A DNA stretch of 64,000 nucleotides from Amphibalanus amphitrite (Eukaryota; Arthropoda; Thecostraca; Balanomorpha; Balanidae): contig NW_024881792.1 in NCBI RefSeq assembly GCF_019059575.1, positions 620,001 through 684,000 on the forward strand. The letters are read 5' to 3'. Position 1 is the first letter of the stretch. Each line of letters starts with the position of its first letter. Both the position numbers and the translations under genes were made by a program. The notes beneath the pieces are model-generated. The model worked only from the letters and a program-made list of their open reading frames with translations, searched no databases and was not told the origin of the DNA. Of this stretch, positions 56,481 through 64,000 are shown one piece after another.

Positions 56481-56631
56481 CCTTTTATATGAATATCGGA
56501 CCTCCGTTTGCAAAGAAGCTGATGCGTCTCGGGGGCCTCCACTATTGGGGTCCCAAAATGACAATTGGGGTCCCAAATGTTCGCATTGGGGTCCCACATG
56601 GGACCTCGAAAGTATACAAAGTTACACCCAT

Positions 56632-56762
56632 GGGCAATTTGCAAAATGCCTGACCGGCCAGGCATTTTGCAAAATGCCTAGGCAGTTTGCAAACTGCCTG
56701 GCCCACCAGGCATTTTGCAAACTGCCTGAAATTATTTTCTCAGGCAGTTTGCAAAATGCCTG
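56632..56762. repeat. Palindromic cluster 2
   Basis: Alternating GGCATTTTGCAAAATGCC and GGCAGTTTGCAAACTGCC units joined by CTGRCC spacers. Confidence 0.85.
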
Positions 56763-56942
56763 ACATCGAACTCACACTAGCGACGATGCGTAAGCATCAT
56801 TGTAAGTGCCGCCAACAGGGGTTAATCACAAGCGATACGCACCAAGTGGGAGGACACACAGTGAGACATTCTCCGGGTAGCGCTGCCGAGTTCAAGGTCA
56901 CTGAGCCCCGGCCGCCGCGCCGGCTACCGGGCGCCCGGCGCG

Positions 56943-57125
56943 GTTTTATCGGTAATATATAATACTGAACGAGGCCGGTGTAAATAAATTTTTAAGACCG
57001 AGGTCCTAACTGAATTTTTGAACTCGGCCTTCGGCCTCGTTCAAAAATCAGTAAGGACTGAGGTCTTGACAATTTATCACCGGCCGAGTTTGGTATGTAT
57101 TTTACTGCTTGCCACCGATAAAACA
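56943..57125. repeat. ~183-bp foldback element
   Basis: Arms pair from TTTTATCGGTAATATATAATAC (left end) to the complementary GATAAAA end, centred near 57030 at TCGGCCTTCGGCCTCG, with scattered mismatches. Confidence 0.75.
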
Positions 57126-58090
57126 ATTGTCTAGACCGAAGCTCTTAGCCATTTTTTGAACGAGGCCATCCCAAAATGTTGACTTGGTAATTCGTTTTTG
57201 ACCGTGGTCACTTTGCTTACACCAGTTATTACCACACCCCTCAGGCTAATGTATTTGAATAGGCCAGGCATACAGTAAACACGCGTTAAACACGGTTATG
57301 TTTCTAAGAGCCTTGATGACTCTGGAAATACTTTGTGTGGATATTGATCAGAAAAGAATGTTATTTCGATGTATGGTAGCTTGGTTGGCGAGCCACACGT
57401 CTACATTATCAATGCATTGTGACTGTGTAAAGATGAACATGCCCGTTGCATGTAAAACTTGTAATTTCTAAGCGTCTTTTTATTACAAAGGTGTGCACGT
57501 GGGTCGTGGAAGACCAAAAACTTGCTTTTCTGGAAAAGCGGAAAAGCCACATGTTCTTGGTGTCTATGTAATGTATCTCATCTCATTCCAATGCATTGCC
57601 ATTGTTTTTTAAATGCTGTTTTTCCTGAAATGTACGAAAAATGACTGATTTCTCAAGACATAGAATTTCCTTCCACGTGACACGCGATTAACAAAAATGT
57701 TTATTGGATACGCTTGTCTGTTCTATCGATCGCTGGTAACCCCGTGTCGCTGCGGCGCTCTCTTGCCGTGATGTAAATAAGCACGGGAAGCGAAGAATGT
57801 CGGGTCAATATTCGGCCGGTCGCCGCGTTTTTCCGCGCCCATGTTTCTCTGTGTCATGCTCCTCGCCCCATCGCAGCATTCCTACACACGAACGGCTACA
57901 ACTCCGTATACGAAAATTTTAGGGAGACGTTGGCTCAATCTACACCATGTAGTGGTTCCATCTCGACGGAAGTGGCGCAAGACGTGGGTATATTTGTAAA
58001 TATTGAATGTGATTGGGGCTCAGGCACATGGGAGCGACATGGTCAACGCCTGTGGTAAACAAAAACGGTAAAATAAATCAATCACAACTC
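57126..58090. other. No gene seen
   Basis: AT-rich sequence with short ORFs only. Confidence 0.4.
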
Positions 58091-58302
58091 AGGCATTTTG
58101 CAAAATGCCTGACCCGCCAGGCATTTTGTAAACTGCCTAGGCAGTTTGCAAAATGCCTGGTTGGTCAGGCAGTTTGCAAACTGCCTAGGCATTTCGCAAA
58201 ATGCCTGGCGGTCAGGCATTTTGGAAATTGCCTGGGCATTTTGCAAAATGCCTGGCCGGTCAGGCATTTTGCAAATTGCCTAGGCATTTTGCAAAATGCC
58301 CG
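58091..58302. repeat. Palindromic cluster 3
   Basis: About ten near-palindromic GGCATTTTGCAAAATGCC-type units. The right flank (GAGTTTTCACTTTGCCTGTAAC) is the inverted match of cluster 1's left flank. Confidence 0.85.
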
Positions 58303-58627
58303 AGTTTTCACTTTGCCTGTAACATATACAACACATGGTACGGCACCCGGCCCTGTCTGAGCTATGAGCCGATCGCGATATTTTCGGCTTTCCCCAACCC
58401 AAGCTCGATTAGGAACGTTCTCCTTCCCCACCCGATTGCTGATGTCAATTCAAATTCAATACCTCATCTCTGTCGGCCCGACCATAACCCATTCATTGCA
58501 CACCGTTCAGCGCCCCGCCCCGCCAGAAGTATCCTAGCGCGCTGAGCAGTTGCCTCCAGCCGCGTCATCGCGAGGCCCCGCGCGGCCCATAAATTAATAC
58601 ATTGCGCGAATAGCCGTGTCGCCCCCC

Positions 58628-60530
58628 TGGTCATGCCGTTGTCGACGGCCCAGTCCTCAATGGCCTCTCCGAGTGCTGTCTCGGGCTGGTAGGTGTCCCA
58701 GCTGAGGCTGTGTGCGTTGAAGTCACCGCACACCACGGCGGGGTGCTCCAGTCTGATCCCGTCCGGCTGGAATCCCTGCTCCTGGGTGCCCCATGGCCTG
58801 TTGTCCAACGCGCTGGAGGTGCGTAGATGTTGTAGACCGACAGGCCAAGGGTCTTTGACGCATGCACCGTCACCGAGACACAGTAGGTGTTGGGGTCTGG
58901 TCGGGTGGGGCGGTACGGAGAGGGGTTGACACTGTACGGGATATCGTCCCTCACCAGTGTCAGAACACCCCCTTGACCCTTGGGGGCGGGTGGCGGTCCG
59001 GCTGCAGGACGTTGCCGCGTCGCTGCGCCTGTTGGTGCCGACCCCGACCCCCCTCCGGGTCCCGCCTCCGTTTCGCCGTCTCGCACCCCGGCGTCTCTTC
59101 TCTCCGGGCTTGCTGTGCCAGCGGAGGACGCCACTTGCTCAGGGTGGGCAGCGATTGGAGGGGGTTTCGCACCGGCCCTCACCTCGCACCGCCTCTTGCT
59201 GCGACAGCCGCGGCACAAGTTCTCGCGGTCGTTCTTAAAGCGAGTCCGACACGCGGCTAGTGCGGCGGCGGCAGGCTGTGCGGCGGGCGAAGCGCCGTCG
59301 GGTCGCTCCGGCCTGCTGCTGGCAGGTCTCGGTGCCGGGGGCCCTGCAGGGGTGGAGAATTAGGGGTTTTGGGGGTGCTCGAGCACCCCCTGAAATTCAA
59401 AAGTCACCGTGCAATAGTGCCCCAGGGGTGCTTAACTTACGTCTGAGACACAAACTGCTTTGCGTAAGCCGCGAGGAGAGTGATGCTGCTTGGAAAACGT
59501 ACCTACACACGCTTTTCTACGCAAGAATTCGAAACCTCCATTCGCCAGATGCTAGAAAAGCACCCCCTGGGATTATGACAATTCTCCGCCCCTGGGGCCC
59601 TGGTCGCCCCGGCTCCGGTGCGTCCCGTTGGCGCACAACCAGACCGAAGATGCCGGTTGGGGCTCCAAGGGTGGCATTCGTTGGGGCGGCTGTCTGTGAT
59701 CCTCGTGGAGGTGGTAGTCCTCGTGGAGGCGGTGATTCTCGTGGAGGCGGTGGTCCCCTTGGACCCGTGGTAGTGGTGGCCGGGGGAGCGGGGGCACTCT
59801 CGCCCCGCACCGCTTTTTCTGTAGGCATCCCCGGCACCACAGATCCTTTTGCTGGGGACCAAGACGCGCCCGGCAGGTCTCGCCTCTTGGTGTGCCGCCC
59901 TCATCGTTGCCTCCCATGGAGCCCGTGTCTTCCTGCCACCGTCGCCCTCCGATGACCGGGCTGGAGGTCGGGGCCCCTGGCGCCCCTCCCGCCGCCGCAG
60001 TCACATCGGGGGCGGCGACGGCTGTCGCCGATGGTCCGGTGGTCCATGTCCGGCGAAGGTCGCACCCCCTGTGGCTCCTGCACCCCCGGCACCACTGCGT
60101 GCGGTCCAGCAGTGATGTCCGGCATGCTCGGGGGAGCGCAGCTCTGGGGGGCAGGCTTGTCTTCTCCTGGGTTTCCCCCGTCCCGCAGGGCCTCTCGGGT
60201 CGGCCCGTGTGGACGGGGGGGGGGGGGGGCCGCCCCCAGGCCAGCAGTTCTGGTGCTGGCCTCTGCTCCCTCGAGCGTCTCCGCCGGTGCCTGTGGTGGT
60301 GGTGGGCACGGCGATAATACCGGCGTCGGGGGTGCTTCCGCCTCAGGGGGAGGGTCCGGAGCCGGCGTCCAGTCTTCGCGCGCGGCGATGTTGTAGCCGG
60401 GGAAGGCCGGCGTCTCTTGGCTCGCGCTGAGCTTGGTTTCCTGCAGGAGGACCAGGTGCGGGCGCTCTGAGGCTAGCCTTGCTCTGAGCTCGGTGAGCCG
60501 GGGGTAGATTCCGTTGCAGTTCAACTGCAT
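58628..60530 (-). pseudogene. I-like LINE endonuclease N-terminal half with Cys-rich insert
   Basis: Begins MQLNCNGIYPRL (60530) with the APE motif VLLQETKLSA. It then enters a long proline-rich region and resumes endonuclease at GVLTLVRDDIPYS (about 58975), LSVYNIYAPP, VVCGDFNAHSLSWD and DWAVDNGMT, where the 7-kb insertion cuts it. Between these blocks, where relatives have only a short loop, lie about 1.2 kb of coding-like sequence (the 234-bp insertion excluded) with three related modules of the form C-x(11-13)-C-x2-C-x5-C: WCRGCRSHRGC (about 60070), LWCRGCLQKKRC (about 59830) and LCRGCRSKRRC (about 59200). Frameshifts occur near 60200 and 58805. Upstream (60530-60870) is a short proline-rich ORF that may be the end of ORF1. 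Confidence 0.75.
59354..59587. mobile_element. 234-bp insertion in LINE
   Basis: Ends GGAGAATT and AATTCTCC with paired GGGGGTGCT/AGCACCCCC boxes inside. AT-richer than the surrounding LINE, and it breaks the reading frame. Confidence 0.5.
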
Positions 60531-60870
60531 GATCCTGAGTTCCCCCGGCCCACCTACCCGCCCGGTCTCCGGCAGGTCGCGCTGAGCTGTCTGTCGGCGC
60601 CGGCTCCCCCGGCGTGCCGCGCGCGCTGAGGCATCGGCTTCCCTCCGGCCAGTGGGGCCAGGGTTCGACTCGATGTCACCGGCTCGGAGTCGTATGAGGG
60701 CGAGGTACGCCGGGCTACCTCAACCCCCGGCCGAAAACCCTGGTTCCGGTCCGACTGCTGTTTGGTGTTCTGTCGTGGTGGCGGCAGCTGAAGAGAGTCC
60801 GCGTTTTGGAGGCACTTCGCCCCCTCCGTCGAGGGGGGCATCGACCCCGCGGGCAGGGGGCCTCCATGTC

Positions 60871-60886
60871 GACGAGGTACGTTACT
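60871..60886 (+). repeat. 16-bp target-site duplication, right copy
   Basis: GACGAGGTACGTTACT, identical to 48116-48131. Confidence 0.9.
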
Positions 60887-63800
60887 CCTCTCTCTCCTCC
60901 GAGGCGGCCGATGATGGTGCCCGGGCCTTTGAATAACAGTCCCAGTTTCGGCTTCCCGCCGACCGAGACCCTATTATCCCGAATCCATACCCGGTCACCA
61001 GCCTCGAACCCTTTTCCGCTCGCGCGCTGGTTGAATCGGGTCGCAGCCTCCGTAGCACTGGCCCGGGTTTTCCTGATAGTCGTCTGATAAGCCTCTGAAA
61101 TGGCCTTTAGACGCTCTTCAAGGTAGCACCGGATATTTACCGCCCGATCCGGAGGGTTGATGACCGCATCGAGTGGCGTTTTCGGGTGGAATCCGTGCAG
61201 CAGAAAGAACGGGGAATATCCGGTGACGCTGTGCACAGAGGTGTTGTAGGCCATGCAGTACGCCTTGATGTCAGCGTCCCAGTTCGCTCCTTGAGGGTCA
61301 ACGTATTTGGCGACCATGTCCTTGAGTGTTCTCATAAAACGCTCTACCATGACATCACTCTCAGGGTGATAGGGCGTTGTACGCGTTTTCTGGATGCCCA
61401 GTCGCTTGCACATGCACTGGAACAATGCAGACTCAAATTGGCCTCCTTGGTCCGAGTGAATCCTGTCTGGCACCCCCATATCGTAAACCCAATCCAACAG
61501 CACCGTGGTTACGGTTTCGGCATCCTGCCGTCTGACTGGGTACACTCGGACGTATTTAGAAAAATAGTCCATGATGACTACTGCATATCGGTTGCCATTC
61601 TCCGACACCGGCATCTCAGTGATGTCAATCGCAATTCTGCGGAATGGTTGACTCGTGACCTCCGTCACCAGAGGAGCTCGTTTCTTCGGTGCAGGGCGAT
61701 GGCGCCGTTGGCAAAGGTCACACGTGCTGCAGTACCGACGGATGTCCGCGAACATGCCGGGCTAGAGGAAGCGCTGTCGCACTCTTTCCGTTGTTCGACT
61801 CCGTCCCAAGTGTGCGGACGTCGGATGGTCATGGGCGAGCGTCATGATTCTTGATCTCATCGAATCGGGGACCAGGGCCCGGAAGCCCCACTTCGTCCTC
61901 ATGCCGAGAACGCCCTCCCGCACTTCGAGCTGCGTCCAGCTCCCACGCAGTAGCTCCCACTCGGCGAGAGGGTGATCGGGCGGTGGTTCCCGACTGCCCA
62001 GACAGGCGTTCCGCATGACACTGAGGACCCCGTCCTCTTGTTGCGCCGTCTGCAACTCCGATTGTCCTGGTGCTTCAGTGATTAGGCGTCCCGCATGGTC
62101 ACCCTTCGCTCTAGGTGGCGCAGTAGGCAGTGCGCAGACTTGGTCAAGTTCTGCTGCGCCTCGAGTCTTCCCCACACATTCCTCCTCTCCACCAGAAGCA
62201 GGTTCTTGGGCTCTTGTAGCTGCGGTATGCACGGGTGCTTGACCGGCTTCGGCGGGACAAGACTTGCTGCGCCTGCCCGTCCAGATATTGCCGTTGACTG
62301 GTCGCTGCCGGGACATCGCATCGGCATTGCCGTGATCACGGCCCGGCCGGACAACCACCCGGAACTGGTAAGAGCTCAGCTCGATGGCCCACCGGCCACG
62401 TCTTCTCGTCCCGTCACGTTCCACATTGATGGACTCCGGTACACCCGTGAGTGGTTTGTGATCGGTCACGACTTCGAATTCTGCTCCAACTGTGTACTGG
62501 TTGAATCGCCGGATGGCGTGAACGATGGCCCAGAGTTCTTTATCATATGTTGGCCATCTGCGCTGTTGCTTTGTCAGCACCTTACTGTCGTAGGCGATGA
62601 CTCTCTCCGTGTCACCCACCCGCTCCGCGAGCACTGAACCGACTGCAGAGTCGGATGCATCCGTGTACAAGACGAATGTACCACGGAACGTTGGGAGGGC
62701 TAACACTGGAGGTGCAGTCAGCGCCTGCTTCAGACTCTCAAAAGCTGCTTCAGCTTCCGGCGTCCACGTCAGGTGGTCACCCACCACCTTGGCTTCCCTC
62801 GGCGGCTTCGTGAGATCCATGTATTGTGGGACAAAACGGCTGTAATATCCGCACAATCCGAGGAAGCTCTTCATGCCATCTTCCGTCTTCGGTGGAGCCC
62901 AGTCGAGTATCTTCTGGATGTTATGTGGGTCCGGTAGGAGTCCCTCCTTTGCGACCCGGTGACCGAGGAACGTAACTTCACGCTTTGCGAGGCGGCACTT
63001 TTCTGGTTTGAGCTTCAGCTTCGCCGACCTCACTCGCTTGAAGACATCACGGAGCGTTGCGATGTGCTCGTCCTCGGATCTGCTTGATATGATGATGTCA
63101 TCAAGGTAGACTAAACAGCGTTTCGAGTCCAGACCCGCAAGCACCAGTTCCATGAGTCGCTGGAATGTGGCTCCAGCATTTTTGAGACCCATGGCCATCA
63201 CCCTGAATTGATGGAGTCCTTTGCCCGTGGAGGACGCCGTCTTTTCTCGGTCCTCTGTGGCCAGCGGGACCTGCCAGTAACCGGTCGCCATGTCGAGCGT
63301 CGTGTACCACGTTGCCCCCGCTAGGGTATCCAACGCCTCGTCGACCCTCGGCAGAGGATGCGCACATCCGCGAGTTCGGCTGTTGATCGCGCGGAGATCG
63401 ACGCAGAAGCGGAAACTTCCATCTTTCTTTCTGGCCAGGACGACTGGGGAGCACCACGGACTTGTACTCTCTTCAATTATTCCATCTTTCATCATCTGCG
63501 TCTTCTGCATCTCGACTTGCTCGCGGAGTTTAACTGGTACCCGCCGTGGTCTCTGCTTCACGGGAGCCTCCTCCCCTGTGTCGATGTGGTGTTCGAGCAA
63601 ATCTGTCTTGCCGATATCACCCGCATACTGACTGAAGATGTCTGCGTATTCGCTGAGAATGGTTCTGAGCTTCTTCTTTCCTTCCGCTGAGAAGTCAGAT
63701 CCGTCCACATCAAGTACTTCTGTCACCGTCGTATTCTGACGCCTTTCTGTTCTGCAGCTCACATCATCAACGTCATCATCATCACTGTCCCCAACGCCTC

Positions 63801-63990
63801 CGTCTGCAGCCAGGCACAGCTTGTACTCGCAGTCCTTCTCGTTTGTGGCATCTGTAACAGCTACTGTTAGACTACAATCCGCCTTTTCTCTCCTGTGCTG
63901 TATTATGCCGTAATACTGAAAAAAAAGACCATAAACATAATAAATAACCGAACCAAAGATATCACACGATAACATACAATGAACAATCAC
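60871..63990 (-). pseudogene. Ty3/Gypsy pol: RT, RNase H, integrase
   Basis: Minus strand. RT: SPWCSPVVLARKKDGSFRFC, LDMATGYWQV, LVYLDDIIIS (catalytic), FLGHRVAKEG. RNase H: YTDASDSAVG, YDKELWAIVHAI, VTDHKPL. Integrase: HHCC zinc finger (H..H in DHPTSAHLG, C..C in CSTCDLC), catalytic core ITEMP, HSDQGGQFES, YHPESDVMVERF, and the GPGTIIGRL C-terminal domain. An in-frame TAG at about 61764 lies between the zinc-finger histidines and cysteines. Coding continues upstream without a gag in view, and ends at the LINE junction 60871, resuming at 48131. Apart from the TAG and the LINE, the frame is intact. Confidence 0.9.
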
Positions 63991-64000
63991 ACCATTTCCA

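Larger units (their letters stand above)
51592..58627. mobile_element. 7-kb composite insertion in LINE endonuclease
   Basis: Defined by the 10-bp direct repeats. Contents in order: unknown sequence, a coding remnant, a 238-bp MITE, palindromic cluster, AGGTCA foldback, minisatellite, a second palindromic cluster, a foldback MITE, unknown sequence, a third palindromic cluster. Left end CAAGGCTATAG, right end TGTCGCCCCCC. No good terminal inverted repeat and no transposase were seen, so the mechanism is open. It may be one large element or successive insertions. Confidence 0.55.
48132..60870 (-). mobile_element. I-like LINE inserted in Gypsy, itself interrupted
   Basis: Minus strand, from the 5' end at 60870 to a (GGAA)n tail at 48132-48146, bounded by the 16-bp duplication. 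It has APE endonuclease, RT, RNase H and a Cys/His C-terminus. A 7-kb composite (51592-58627) splits the endonuclease, and a 234-bp insertion lies at 59354-59587. Without these the LINE is about 5.5 kb. Confidence 0.85.
47427..64000 (-). mobile_element. Ty3/Gypsy retrotransposon, minus strand, runs off window
   Basis: 3' LTR at 47427-47681, pol C-terminus at 47682-48131, then a LINE insertion, then integrase and RT to 63990. The remaining 5' part (gag, 5' LTR) lies past 64000. It inserted into the RNase H/integrase junction region of the BEL element. Confidence 0.9.

Noticed and set aside
55081-56492. Proline/glycine-rich proteins in the plus strand
   Set aside because: Translations of the 21-bp minisatellite; the period keeps frames open.
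1-64000. tRNA or rRNA genes
   Set aside because: No cloverleaf or conserved rRNA segment was recognised on reading; a tRNAscan/Infernal run would be needed to exclude them.

Overview
The window reads as repeat-rich nuclear DNA from an invertebrate animal, most likely an arthropod and possibly a crustacean. The basis is BEL/Pao, Ty3/Gypsy and CR1- and I-like retrotransposons, GT-AG introns, hAT and TTAA-flanked DNA elements, and no bacterial gene organisation. The species cannot be named from the sequence. No intact host gene, rRNA, tRNA or CRISPR array was recognised; nearly everything supportable is mobile or repetitive DNA.

Layout. 1-3500 is a 135-bp satellite that flips orientation at about 1831. 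4064-5009 is an almost perfect 946-bp palindrome. 5424-12301 is bounded by a 20-bp inverted repeat and holds a smaller inverted-repeat element (9351-11315) and a few exon-like ORFs. 12302-19600 is a nest: a CR1-like LINE fragment is split by an RNase H-bearing LINE (target-site duplication visible), which is itself split by a pol-less BEL/Pao derivative. 19800-21495 is a GGGCCC-rich minisatellite. 21600-23624 is a hAT-like element with an 8-bp duplication. Through 30 kb come several TTAA-flanked non-autonomous elements carrying clusters of AGGTCA half-sites, and a second minisatellite (28215-28885).

30707-33970 is a nearly full-length CR1-like LINE with two homopolymer-associated frameshifts. 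It abuts an inverted-repeat structure (33971-39909) that encloses a 4.76-kb DNA transposon (34396-39153) with ~480-bp inverted repeats and a three-exon gene for an unclassified DDE-like transposase.

41.5-64 kb is one multi-level nest. A BEL/Pao element (plus strand, with an intron-like segment in gag and a 1.73-kb DNA element in its protease/RT region) is cut by a Ty3/Gypsy element (minus strand, extending past the window end). That element is cut by an I-like LINE (48132-60870, 16-bp duplication), and the LINE is cut by a ~7-kb composite (51592-58627, 10-bp direct repeat) of minisatellite, foldback elements and palindromic clusters. Flanking reading frames resume across the insertions, so the order of events can be read directly.

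Most likely novel items: the 34-39 kb transposon family, the AGGTCA-bearing TTAA elements, and three repeated Cys-rich modules inside the endonuclease region of the 48-61 kb LINE.
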